Source of the DNA: Chitinophagaceae bacterium | GTDB lineage: Bacteria > Bacteroidota > Bacteroidia > Chitinophagales > Chitinophagaceae | Length of the DNA: 64,000 bases | Reading direction: 5' to 3' | Assembly: GCA_016720775.1 (NCBI GenBank) | Contig: JADKJX010000001.1 | Span: 806,001 to 870,000, forward strand | In this document: positions 9,369 to 17,362 of the stretch, one piece after another | How the letters are laid out: every line of letters starts with the position of its first letter | Numbering within the stretch: the stretch's first letter is position 1 | Translations under genes and position numbers: made by a program | Notes under the pieces: model-generated | The model's database searches: none | What the model was told of the DNA's origin: nothing | What the model saw: the letters and a program-made list of their open reading frames with translations, nothing else

Positions 9369-9376
9369 CAAAGGTA
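9369..9376 (-). promoter_or_regulatory. Bacteroidota -7 promoter box for ileS
   Basis: On the minus strand the sequence is TACCTTTG, a full match to TAnnTTTG, followed by C. Transcription would begin about 30 bases before the ileS ATG. No good -33 TTG was found upstream. Confidence 0.5.
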
Positions 9377-9622
9377 GGAAAATAGAGGGCTTCATTAGCA
9401 CTGGTTTTGCATTAATGATTCTATTAAATTATGCCTTGAATAATAGTAATAATACGAGGGTATTTACGATGAAAGCTGCAGCAGGGCTAAATGTCAGCCT
9501 AGTTATCCACAGTTTAATGTTTTGGCATAGTATTGGCTTTTTACCAAGCTGAAAATATCCTTAAAAATATCTGAAAAATATATGATAAAGAGTTTTGCTG
9601 GTTTAGGGTTTTATTAGGGTAA

Positions 9623-9650
9623 AAGACGGGAATAGTCTTATTCCCGTCTT
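9623..9650. terminator. Strong hairpin, possible terminator
   Basis: AAGACGGGAATA (9623-9634) and TATTCCCGTCTT (9639-9650) are exact reverse complements with a four-base loop. The downstream sequence on either strand is only moderately T-rich, so it may be a transcription terminator or an orphan palindrome. Confidence 0.5.
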
Positions 9651-9808
9651 ACTTTAAATAATACACCATCAGCTAAAAGTGTCCCGTTTTAAATATTCAG
9701 TCCTGTGTTGCTTGGTTGTTGCAGAAAATATATCCTTTGAAAAAGCCAGCAATATCTGACCACAAACAGATGAACTGAAATTGCAACGAACAGGTAACCC
9801 CCAAATTA

Positions 9809-9840
9809 AACGGCATCCTTAAACAAGGGATGCCGTTTTT
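9809..9840. terminator. Intrinsic terminator-like hairpin after the DUF6607 remnant
   Basis: AACGGCATCC (9809-9818) pairs with GGATGCCGTT (9828-9837) around nine bases, with TTTTT on the plus side and TTTAATTT on the minus side. It lies just past the DUF6607 remnant on the minus strand and could terminate it. Confidence 0.65.
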
Positions 9841-9865
9841 AATTAGTACAATATCTGCTTATGGT

Positions 9866-10098
9866 TTAACAACCCCCTTTTTTATTGGTTGCTTCAACGG
9901 AAAATACATATTCCAGACCGCCATTAATTATTTCTCTTTCAGGAAATTTATAATCTGGTTTGGGGAGAATGTTTCTGCATATTTAAATTCCACTTCAAAG
10001 CATCCGCAAAGTTTGTTGATGTTCTTGTCGGGAGTTTGTGCCATTGCTGTATTGAAGATTGTTACTAACAGTGCCAGGCTGATTACTTTTTTTATCAT
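9866..10098 (-). pseudogene. Remnant of a DUF6607-like secreted protein
   Basis: From the ATG at 10098 the frame reads a signal peptide (MIKKVISLALLVTIFNTAMA then Q) and CGCFEVEFKYAETFSP, which resembles the start of DUF6607 proteins. That frame stops at 9928. One base over, the reading continues as PDYKFPEREIINGGLEYVF, again DUF6607-like, so a single-base indel lies near 9965 in a CCAAACC context. The second frame then stops at 9866. Only about 75 of the roughly 300 residues expected remain, so the gene is truncated as well as shifted. It follows HmuY and the TonB receptor on the same strand, consistent with a lost component of that locus. The family call is from memory of the motif. Confidence 0.6.
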
Positions 10099-10177
10099 GT
10101 TTTATAGTTTGACACAAAAGAAGTTATTATCGGCAAGCAATACTTACGGATTCGGTAATGAAGTTTACGCAAAAAGA

Positions 10178-10207
10178 AAAAGCTGCCTGTTTGTTCAGGC
10201 AGCTTTT
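10178..10207 (-). terminator. Intrinsic terminator of the HmuY gene
   Basis: AAAAGCTGCCTG (10178-10189) and CAGGCAGCTTTT (10196-10207) form a perfect 12-bp stem with a six-base loop. On the minus strand it is followed by TTTTTCTTTTT. It lies 19 bases past the HmuY stop. Confidence 0.85.
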
Positions 10208-10225
10208 AAACTCATAGGATACTAA

Positions 10226-11290
10226 TTAATTGATCAGGCTATACCTGAACTGGGGTTTGCCTCTTGTGCCGCCGTCATTTACACCCATGTCCAGACATTT
10301 TAACTTGTAATAATTTCCACGGGGATCTTTAATAATATAGAATCGGTCTTGCCTTGCACCGGTGGCAGGTTGTGTGCTTCTCCAACTACTGCCTATAGAC
10401 CAACGATCGGCTACAAAATTTGCTCTAATCACACTGTCTCTGTTAAAAGCAGTAAATGCTGCTGAAGCTGTATTGGCATCTGCATATATTTTTGTTGAAA
10501 CGGTTACGCCGGATAAATAATTCACAGAGATCAGGTCAGAGAAGTTATAGGGAACCTGCCCGGCACCAAAATTTGTTTCAAAGAGTGAGTAGCTCCACAC
10601 GATATCCCATTTTTCTTTTTCGGGTTGTGCATCCACTATTCCATTTTCAAACGAAATGAATTTAAAATGCCAATTGGCATCTTTAGGGATCAGTAAGGTT
10701 TTAAATGTGGTTTCTTGTATGCCCGCATACTGCAAAGTATATCCACCCGCTGCATTGCGCAACACTCTTAACTTAACCCAGGGCCTTGCAGCAATACCAC
10801 CACCAGTGCCCCGGTTCAGTATGATCACTTTATTATCGGCATCTGTTGCTGATACAGCAGGAACCACTGTTTTTGTAAGATCGCCGGCAACATTATCAAA
10901 GTATGCCAGTTGCTCTGGCAACGGATTTGTCTGGCTCGTGGTTAATGTTAACCCAATGGTATCTGCAGCAGTAACAGCAGCCAGGTCATTTTTTGTTAAG
11001 ACCTTGGCTCCGGCGCTTGTTGTATTGTTAAGTATTACCCGGAAATCATCGCCGCAATAGAACCCAAGGTCCCAGCCTGAACGTAAAACAGGTGTTTGTT
11101 TATCGGCAGACAGATCAAGGTAAACCGAGTTGCCTGCCGCACTGCCTGCTTCTGCAGCCGCAATGCCGCTGAATTGGATCTGTGCACCTGCAGAGGTTGG
11201 CACCACTATTATGGGGTCTGTATCTTTTTTGCAGGCAGTAAAAATTCCGGTTATTGTGAGGGCGATTAATATTTTTTTAGACTGATTCAT
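10226..11290 (-). CDS. HmuY-family heme-binding lipoprotein
   Basis: This 354-residue lipoprotein has a signal ending in the lipobox FTAC (Cys20) followed by KKDTDP. HmuY captures heme outside the cell and hands it to a TonB-dependent receptor. HmuY-like features include an N-terminal strand region with SVYLDLSADKQTPVLRSGWDLGFYCGDDFRVILN, and a later WDIVWSYSLFETNFG. The specific heme-ligating histidines of Porphyromonas HmuY cannot be aligned by eye. It starts 21 bases after the TonB receptor stop, so the two are almost certainly cotranscribed, and it ends at a strong terminator. Confidence 0.85.
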   Translation of the reverse strand: MNQSKKILIALTITGIFTACKKDTDPIIVVPTSAGAQIQFSGIAAAEAGSAAGNSVYLDLSADKQTPVLRSGWDLGFYCGDDFRVILNNTTSAGAKVLTKNDLAAVTAADTIGLTLTTSQTNPLPEQLAYFDNVAGDLTKTVVPAVSATDADNKVIILNRGTGGGIAARPWVKLRVLRNAAGGYTLQYAGIQETTFKTLLIPKDANWHFKFISFENGIVDAQPEKEKWDIVWSYSLFETNFGAGQVPYNFSDLISVNYLSGVTVSTKIYADANTASAAFTAFNRDSVIRANFVADRWSIGSSWRSTQPATGARQDRFYIIKDPRGNYYKLKCLDMGVNDGGTRGKPQFRYSLIN

Positions 11291-11311
11291 AAAATGTTTT
11301 TTCCTGATTAA

Positions 11312-12648
11312 TTATTTCTGTTTTCTGTTCCATTGCAGGTTCAATCCTACAAAATAAGACCGGCCATAACTGATAGCTACTGCGCCGCCTGAGTTGTGGA
11401 TGCTGCCGGAAGAAGCGGCCGTATTATTCACATTGTTAACGTCGAAAATATTTTTTACGCCGGCAGTAACGGTAATGTATTTGTTCAACGTTGTGTTGGC
11501 GGTAAAGTCAGCAAGATGGTAAGCGGCAGTTTTGGCTATGTACAAAACATCCAGGCCAGCTGTGTTGGTTCCCGTAACATATTGTGGTTTGCTTCCTGTG
11601 TATTTGTAAAACAGGCTGAATTTGGTTTTGATCTTATCCACCCCGTAGCTAACGGATGCATTTAATTCAGGGCTCCATAAATATTCTTTGCTGTCTAGTT
11701 TTATATAATCCTTGTCGTCATACAGTTGGCGATAAAAGCCGATGTAAGAAAAGCCTGCCGTTGCATCAAGTTTTTTCCAGGTCAGCTTATTCTCCAGGAC
11801 AATACCGGTAGTTTTTGCTTTGTTTACATTGAAGTAGCTGTATTGGTTAGAACCGGAAGATGACAGTGCAAAATCTATCTGGTTGTTGAAGTCGTTGAAG
11901 AAACCACCCAATGAAGCACTGTACGTAATATTTTTTATTGAAGATGCTGTCCAGTTAAGTGAACCATTAAAACTGTTTGAATACTCTGCCTTAAGGTTGG
12001 GGTTGCCAACAATATTGTGGTTCACATCAACAAAATCAAAATACAGTTCTCTTAATGCAGGAGAACGGAAGCCGTAAGCATATGCTAACCGCAGGTCTAA
12101 GTTCTTGCTTAAAATAAATTTGCTGTTGATAGAAGGAATGACAGGCGGTGCATCATACACGGAGTTTTTTATAAACCGCAATCCCGGGCGGATGTTGATC
12201 CAGCTTACAGGTTTTATTTCGGCAGAAATAAACGCCGCATAATCGGTGATCACAGGGCTGCCTGATATTCTTGCCCCGCTGGCGTCCTCCCGGTTAATAT
12301 CAATACCCGGCTGCAGTGTCAACATAGGCGATACCTGGTATTGAAGGCTGGTTCTGAAAACAAAACTGTGAAACCTGCTGATATCCTGTTCGCCGGCACC
12401 GGTGGTAAGCACATCCGTTCCATTCTCAAAATCATGCAGGGTTGTTTTGGTTCTTCTTTTATAATCGGTATAGCTTACAATACTTGCTAACTGCAGTTTC
12501 TTACTAAAATTATATCCGGCCTGTAACTGGTGTGAGAAACGGTTGCTGATGTATTGCTGGTCGATGGACTTGTAATTATTGTAGTTGATGGCACCACGGC
12601 TTTTGATGTCCTCATTCACCACATCACCCCTGTAATAAATGTTAAAGG
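11312..12648 (-). CDS. TonB-dependent receptor, beta-barrel part (after frameshift)
   Basis: This frame encodes the outer-membrane barrel of the receptor whose plug is encoded at 12616-13371. It continues the plug sequence as FNIYYRGDVVNEDIKSRG and ends in a typical barrel strand and aromatic terminus (FVGLNLQWNRKQK). Features common to barrels include LRLAYAYGFRSPALRELYFDF and NPNLKAEYSNSFNGSLNW, both hallmark segments of TonB-dependent receptors. The break lies near 12645 in an AAA/TTT run, so one missing base explains it. Uptake of heme or iron is inferred from the adjoining HmuY gene. Confidence 0.85.
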
Positions 12649-13371
12649 TCCTTTGCTGTAACCGATCTTGTAATTGCCCATCCACTGTTCTTTTGGTTTC
12701 CATGTTTTTCCCCTGCCGTACGCATCGCCACCATAGCCATCGAAATCATTGTGTGTGCCGCCAAGCGATACTGCCCAGTTGTTTTTCTTATAACTCACAT
12801 TCAGGTTTTGCAAGTGAACTCCTTTGTAACTGAAAGGATGGTATTCGCTGCCGGCTGTTTCTTCCTGAATTTTTGCAGAAACAGAAAGATCGTCTTTTGT
12901 ATATTTTTTTGTGATGATATTGATAACTCCGGCCAGGGCATCCGAACCGAATATCACTGACATGGGGCCTTCCACAATTTCAATGCGCTCAATGCTGTTG
13001 ATGTCAACCTGGCCAAGGCTTTCCCGGGTATCGCCCCGGTCTGTCATGGGCACGCCATCCAGTAAGATCTTTACATTGCGGCCGCTCATGCCCATCAGCT
13101 GAACATCAGTGGTGCCGGTTGTGTTGTCGTTTGAAAAACGGAAGCCCACCTGATTGTTCAATACCTGCTGTACATTAGTAGCTCCGCTTAGTTTTATGCG
13201 TTCACTGTTAATTACCCGAACCTGGTAAACAGATTTTTTTACTGATTGCGGCTTGTATTGGCCGGTTACAATAACCTCATCAAGGTTTTTCATTTTCATG
13301 CTGTCTTGCTGGGCGGATGCAGAACCTATCACCGCGGTTACTGCAAAGATAGTTTTGATAACTTTTTTCAT
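12616..13371 (-). CDS. TonB-dependent receptor, signal peptide and plug (before frameshift)
   Basis: The N-terminal part of the same receptor has a signal peptide (MKKVIKTIFAVTAVIGSASA, then Q), a TonB-box-like stretch DEVIVTGQYKP (about residues 31-41) and a plug domain with VNSIERIEIVEGPMSVIFGS-like text (DINSIERIEIVEGPMSVI) and GSDALAGVINIITKK. The frame stops 12 residues after the shift. No carboxypeptidase-like or SusC-type N-terminal domain is present, so this is a classical siderophore or heme receptor rather than a SusC. It is the first gene of a receptor, HmuY and DUF6607-remnant operon, downstream of an AraC-type regulator. Confidence 0.88.
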   Translation of the reverse strand: MKKVIKTIFAVTAVIGSASAQQDSMKMKNLDEVIVTGQYKPQSVKKSVYQVRVINSERIKLSGATNVQQVLNNQVGFRFSNDNTTGTTDVQLMGMSGRNVKILLDGVPMTDRGDTRESLGQVDINSIERIEIVEGPMSVIFGSDALAGVINIITKKYTKDDLSVSAKIQEETAGSEYHPFSYKGVHLQNLNVSYKKNNWAVSLGGTHNDFDGYGGDAYGRGKTWKPKEQWMGNYKIGYSKGPLTFITGVMW

Positions 13372-13637
13372 TTTTGATATTTAATGATCCGGAAAAACTG
13401 ACCATGAAAAAATTCATGTGTCATTTGCAACCACAAAATTCATCCGGCATCATTGCAGATTTATCATGGAAATGTCATCATGTGAAAATCAGAAGCAAAA
13501 CAGTAACGTTTTACTTTGCTATGACAGAAGCACTGATGATGATCAAAACATTGCATGACGAGTGTCATGCGTTCATTGAAAAAAATAATTTCAATACCGT
13601 ATTAAGTAAGAAGATAAACCAGCCCTGAAAGAAATGC
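13372..13637. other. Spacer between AraC regulator and TonB receptor
   Basis: This 266-base stretch has no supported gene. It must contain the receptor promoter. I see no TAnnTTTG box close to the receptor start, which would fit activator-dependent transcription, but no repeat that could be named as an operator. Confidence 0.4.
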
Positions 13638-14579
13638 TTAGTGCTGCAGCAGCAATTCACAAGGTTTAATGCCTGTGTGTTTTTTAAATGCGGTAGAAAA
13701 GTGAGAGATAGAAGAGTAGCCCAGTAACATGGAGACTTCCGTTACGCTTAAGCCTTTATCATAAAGCAGGTATTTGGCGTGTTCCATGCGTTGTCCCTGG
13801 TAAAAATCAAAAATGGTGGTACCGAAGATCTCTTTAAATCCTTTTTTTAAATAACATTCGTTAATGGCCACTTTGCGGCTGAGTGCTTTGATGGTAATGG
13901 GTTCGCCAATATGTTGCAGTAATACTTCTCTTGCGTTGATGATCTTTTCCCGGTCTTCGGCATTTTGCAGAAACTTACAGGTGAATTCGGTTTCTTTATC
14001 TTCACCCAGCATGCAGTCCATGCTGTATAAAAGCAATATCTGTGTCTGGGCATTGATGAAGATATTTTCCCTGGTATCGGTATAAGTATGATTCAGCAAT
14101 GCTTCAATGGCGGTTCTTGTTTTACCACAAAGCGGTAATTGCTTGGAGAAAGATGGTTGATGCCTGAATGCAAGCACATCTTCCGTAAGCCCGGTTTGTA
14201 TACTATTATTGGTGAACTGGGTCAGGTAAGTTGGTTTAAAGCTGAAACTCACCACATCCACACTGTCTACTTTTTCTACACAGGTTTTACTGCTGTTGAA
14301 TTTACAGAAATCACATTCGGTTTGCTTTTGCCGGCAGTAAACATTACCGCTTACGCAGAATTTTAATTCCAGGTAATTGGCGGCAGGATTATTTTTTTCA
14401 ACATGATAAACCAGTATGCCCGTGTCGTCAATATTCCATTGCGGCTGCTTGCGGTAGCGCCTTATAGAATAATTCACAGAGCCGGGAACCATGCGGTCAA
14501 CATGCAGCAATACGTCCAGGTCCTCATGTAAAAGAGGTTCCCGGTGTGCAATGCTTAATATGTCGGCGTAATGATCCAT
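13638..14579 (-). CDS. AraC-family regulator with a cysteine cluster
   Basis: A 313-residue cytoplasmic regulator. The C-terminal 100 residues hold the two helix-turn-helix motifs of AraC proteins (ITIKALSRKVAINECYLKKG and VTEVSMLLGYSSISHFSTAF followed by KKHTGIKP). The N-terminal sensor domain has cysteines at about residues 75, 82, 89, 92 and 100; CRQKQTECDFC forms a C-X6-C-X2-C pattern with a further Cys seven residues on. Such a cluster could bind a metal, heme or an iron-sulfur centre. It lies upstream of the receptor and HmuY on the same strand, and is likely their regulator, as PchR-type proteins regulate siderophore uptake. Binding and ligand are inferred. Confidence 0.88.
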   Translation of the reverse strand: MDHYADILSIAHREPLLHEDLDVLLHVDRMVPGSVNYSIRRYRKQPQWNIDDTGILVYHVEKNNPAANYLELKFCVSGNVYCRQKQTECDFCKFNSSKTCVEKVDSVDVVSFSFKPTYLTQFTNNSIQTGLTEDVLAFRHQPSFSKQLPLCGKTRTAIEALLNHTYTDTRENIFINAQTQILLLYSMDCMLGEDKETEFTCKFLQNAEDREKIINAREVLLQHIGEPITIKALSRKVAINECYLKKGFKEIFGTTIFDFYQGQRMEHAKYLLYDKGLSVTEVSMLLGYSSISHFSTAFKKHTGIKPCELLLQH

Positions 14580-14594
14580 TGAAAATTTTCAATA

Positions 14595-14621
14595 CAAAGA
14601 TACAAAAGAATGTTTAAACAA
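14595..14621 (-). promoter_or_regulatory. Putative promoter of the AraC gene
   Basis: The minus strand has TATCTTTG (14602-14595), a full match to TAnnTTTG, with TTG (14621-14619) 16 bases before it. Transcription would start roughly 10 bases ahead of the ATG. Confidence 0.5.
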
Positions 14622-14759
14622 TAAAAGAGTTTCAGGGTTGATGTTTGTGGTTTCTGGTTGGGATTCTTTTGGATTTTTGGCTGAAAATCAAAGCCGGTAA
14701 GTTTGTAATATCTGCAGTGAATTTGTGTAAAAAATGCAGGTAAAATAAACCGGTAATAA

Positions 14760-14791
14760 TTGCCCGGAACCCCTGCTTTTTCGTACATTTG
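14760..14791 (+). promoter_or_regulatory. Putative gyrB promoter
   Basis: TACATTTG at 14784-14791 is a full match to the Bacteroidota -7 box, with TTG at 14760-14762 and a 21-base spacer. It leaves a leader of about 40 bases before gyrB. Confidence 0.6.
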
Positions 14792-14836
14792 CACGAATAC
14801 GAATTTCACTTTTAAAAAGAGACGGAGAACGATTTT

Positions 14837-16816
14837 ATGAGTACAGAAACAGCAGCAATTCCAACGCCCGCTACCAATGGTTATGGTGCCGATAGTATAC
14901 AGGTTTTAGAAGGCCTGGAGGCCGTTCGCAAACGCCCCGCCATGTACATTGGCGATATTGGAAACAAAGGGTTGCATCACCTGGTTTATGAAGTAGTTGA
15001 CAACTCCATTGATGAGGCATTGGCTGGTCATTGCAAAAACATTACAGTAATAATCCATGAAGATAATTCCATCACGGTTCAGGATGATGGCCGTGGTATC
15101 CCTACTGCCATGCATACTAAAGAAAAGCGCAGTGCCCTGGAAGTGGTAATGACGGTGCTTCACGCCGGAGGTAAATTTGATAAAGATTCTTATAAGGTTT
15201 CGGGCGGTTTACATGGCGTGGGCGTAAGTTGTGTGAATGCACTCAGCGCCAAACTTCAGGTAACCGTAAGAAGAGACGGCAAAATGTATGAACAGGAATA
15301 TGCCATCGGCGTTCCGCAATACCCGGTTAGGGAGATCGGCACCGCCGATACAACAGGCACTACCGTTCACTTCTGGCCAGATACTTCCATATTCTCTGTT
15401 ACAGTTTACAATAAAGACATTTCAGAAGGAAGGCTGAGAGAACTTGCTTACCTGAACAGGAAAATAAATATCATCCTGAACGATCTGCGGGAGAAAGATG
15501 AAGAAGGCAACCATTATACCAAAACATTTTACAGCGAAGGCGGTATCGTTGAGTTTGTGCAATCGATAGATAAAAATGCCAACCGCCTGCCATTAATCCC
15601 CCAGGCAATTTATTGCGAAGGGCTCGATGCATCCAGTAATGTAATGGTGGAAGTGGCCATGATGTATAATGCCGGTTACCAGGAGCATATCTTCAGTTAC
15701 GTAAATAATATCAACACCATTGAAGGAGGTACGCATGTGGCTGGTTTTCGCCGCAGCATCACCAGGGTGTTTAAAAGCTATGGCGAAAAGCAGGATATGT
15801 TTGCAAAAGCCAAAGTGGAAATTGAAGGCGATGATTTCCGGGAAGGGCTGTCTGCCATCATCTCAGTAAAAGTTCCTGAGCCGCAGTTTGAAGGCCAGAC
15901 AAAAACAAAACTGGGTAATAATGAAGTGATGGGTGTGGTTGATTCCACGTTAAGCCGTGTGTTGGAAGCATACCTGGAGGAAAATCCAAAAGAAGCCAAG
16001 ACCATCATTCAAAAAGTGATATTAGCGGCGCAGGCCCGTGCTGCAGCCCGCAAGGCAAGAGAAATGGTGCAGCGCAAAAGCGTATTGACCGGCGGCGGCT
16101 TACCCGGTAAACTGGCAGACTGCAGTGATAAAGATCCCGGTAAATGCGAACTGTTCCTTGTTGAAGGAGATTCGGCGGGTGGAACAGCCAAGCAAGGCCG
16201 CGACAGAAGCTACCAGGCCATTCTTCCGCTGCGTGGTAAAATACTGAACGTGGAAAAAGCAATGGAACATAAGATCTACGACAATGAGGAGATACGGAAT
16301 ATGTTCACAGCGCTGGGTGTAAAAATTGGTACGCCTGAAGATCCGAAAGCACTGGATCTTTCTAAACTGCGTTATCATAAACTGATCATCATGACGGATG
16401 CTGATGTGGATGGAAGCCATATCGCTACGTTGATATTAACCTTCATCTTCCGGTATATGAAAGAAATGGTGGAGCAGGGCTATGTATATATTGCGCAACC
16501 CCCTTTGTACTTAGTTAAAAAAGGTAAGGAGCAGGAATATGCATGGAATGATGAAGAACGGAAAGCATTAGTGACTCAGATCGGGCAGGGGAAAGACGAC
16601 AGCGTAACCATACAGCGATATAAAGGTTTGGGTGAAATGAATGCCGAACAACTTTGGGAAACTACCATGAACCCGGCCACCCGTACCTTAAAACAAGTGG
16701 CACTTGAAAGTGCTGCTGAGGCCGACCGTGTTTTCAGTATGCTGATGGGTGATGAAGTTCCTCCACGCAGAGAATTCATTGAAAGCCACGCCAAGTATGC
16801 TAAAATAGATGTGTAA
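14837..16816 (+). CDS. gyrB: DNA gyrase subunit B
   Basis: GyrB (659 residues) supplies the ATPase and TOPRIM parts of DNA gyrase, which introduces negative supercoils. The GHKL ATPase shows EVVDNSIDEALAGHC, DDGRGIPTAMH and HAGGKFDKDSYKVSGGLHGVG. The TOPRIM domain has EGDSAGGTAKQGRDRSYQAI (near residue 442) and DADVDGSHI (near 519). The C-terminal QRYKGLGEMNAEQLWETTM is typical. It is transcribed away from the AraC gene. ParE is the alternative, but the context-free signature, in particular QRYKGLGEMN with a full tail, fits GyrB. Confidence 0.95.
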   Translation: MSTETAAIPTPATNGYGADSIQVLEGLEAVRKRPAMYIGDIGNKGLHHLVYEVVDNSIDEALAGHCKNITVIIHEDNSITVQDDGRGIPTAMHTKEKRSALEVVMTVLHAGGKFDKDSYKVSGGLHGVGVSCVNALSAKLQVTVRRDGKMYEQEYAIGVPQYPVREIGTADTTGTTVHFWPDTSIFSVTVYNKDISEGRLRELAYLNRKINIILNDLREKDEEGNHYTKTFYSEGGIVEFVQSIDKNANRLPLIPQAIYCEGLDASSNVMVEVAMMYNAGYQEHIFSYVNNINTIEGGTHVAGFRRSITRVFKSYGEKQDMFAKAKVEIEGDDFREGLSAIISVKVPEPQFEGQTKTKLGNNEVMGVVDSTLSRVLEAYLEENPKEAKTIIQKVILAAQARAAARKAREMVQRKSVLTGGGLPGKLADCSDKDPGKCELFLVEGDSAGGTAKQGRDRSYQAILPLRGKILNVEKAMEHKIYDNEEIRNMFTALGVKIGTPEDPKALDLSKLRYHKLIIMTDADVDGSHIATLILTFIFRYMKEMVEQGYVYIAQPPLYLVKKGKEQEYAWNDEERKALVTQIGQGKDDSVTIQRYKGLGEMNAEQLWETTMNPATRTLKQVALESAAEADRVFSMLMGDEVPPRREFIESHAKYAKIDV

Positions 16817-16840
16817 AAAAGTACAAGTTCAGACGGGGGC

Positions 16841-16867
16841 GTCAGACCTTGCCCTGACCGGCTTTTT
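16841..16867 (+). terminator. Weak terminator after gyrB
   Basis: GTCAG (16841-16845) can pair with CTGAC (16854-16858), followed by CGGCTTTTT. The stem is short, so the call is tentative. Confidence 0.35.
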
Positions 16868-16894
16868 GCAAAAACCAATAATTTCAGTAGCTTG
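16866..16894 (+). promoter_or_regulatory. Putative promoter of the 66-residue protein
   Basis: TTG at 16866-16868 and TAGCTTG at 16888-16894 are 19 bases apart, a near match to the Bacteroidota promoter. The surrounding TTTCAGTAGCTTGTATC is nearly the same as TTTCAGTAACTTGTACC upstream of nuoA at 32218-32233. Confidence 0.4.
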
Positions 16895-16947
16895 TATCCT
16901 GAAGTTTACTGCTTCAACCCATATTTACTAACCATAAATTCAAGAAA

Positions 16948-17148
16948 ATGTCAAACATGTTAACCGCTTATTGCATGAAAACAAAGGAAAAGAATGTTCC
17001 GATGCAGGATGCAGTAATCACAAAAACAGCCCGTGGGGGGTATATGGCCCAGGGACACGACGGTAAAGGAAACAAAATGACCACGATGCTCAGTGAAGCA
17101 ACTGCCCTCGAAGCTGTTAAGAACGGGGTAGCCAAAAAAGCCTGGTAA
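16948..17148 (+). CDS. Small conserved-looking protein of unknown function
   Basis: 66 residues, rich in Lys and Met, beginning MSNMLTAYCMKTKEKN and ending in VAKKAW. The beginning (AYCMKTKEK and the following block to GNKM) faintly recalls DUF5679, a small zinc-ribbon family, but the paired cysteines are missing, so no zinc site would form. The strong terminator just after it and the promoter-like sequence before it support a real single-gene unit. No function can be given. Confidence 0.7.
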   Translation: MSNMLTAYCMKTKEKNVPMQDAVITKTARGGYMAQGHDGKGNKMTTMLSEATALEAVKNGVAKKAW

Positions 17149-17168
17149 ATTTTAATGTAAAACTATTA

Positions 17169-17199
17169 AGGTCATCCGCCTCTGCGGATGGCCTTTTTT
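17169..17199 (+). terminator. Intrinsic terminator of the 66-residue protein gene
   Basis: GGTCATCCGC pairs with GCGGATGGCC (one G-U pair) around a short loop, followed by TTTTTT. Confidence 0.85.
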
Positions 17200-17362
17200 A
17201 TTGGTAAAACCTGCTTCTTGCTTTTGGCTCAAATAACAATGGCTCAATGATGAGCGCCAGGTAGTAAAATAACTAGAAAGCAAAGTTTTGTGCTGATCCG
17301 TTAGAGAATCGCATAAAAAATATTATTTTTCCGAAATAACCCTTCTGTTAATTCTGCCTGCA

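Larger units (their letters stand above)
9377..9865. other. Gene-free stretch upstream of ileS
   Basis: I find no convincing coding frame here on either strand. It holds a perfect 12-bp hairpin at 9623-9650, a terminator-like hairpin at 9809-9840 and one isolated DnaA-box-like 9-mer (TTATCCACA at 9503). It may contain the eroded remainder of the DUF6607 gene, but I cannot recognise it. Confidence 0.5.

Noticed and set aside
9503..9511. DnaA box TTATCCACA (and TTATCCACC near 62167)
   Set aside because: Isolated single copies with no AT-rich unwinding element or clustered boxes. About this many are expected by chance in 64 kb, so no origin is claimed.
9364..9552. 62-codon open frame upstream of ileS
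   Set aside because: No protein-like features, and it begins in the ileS promoter region.
9830..10225. 131-codon plus-strand frame over the DUF6607 remnant
   Set aside because: It runs through two terminator hairpins and has no domain; the minus-strand reading has a signal peptide and family motif instead.
13374..13628. 84-codon open frame on the plus strand between the TonB receptor and AraC genes
   Set aside because: It overlaps the expected receptor promoter, has no recognisable protein features, and its composition is like the surrounding spacer.
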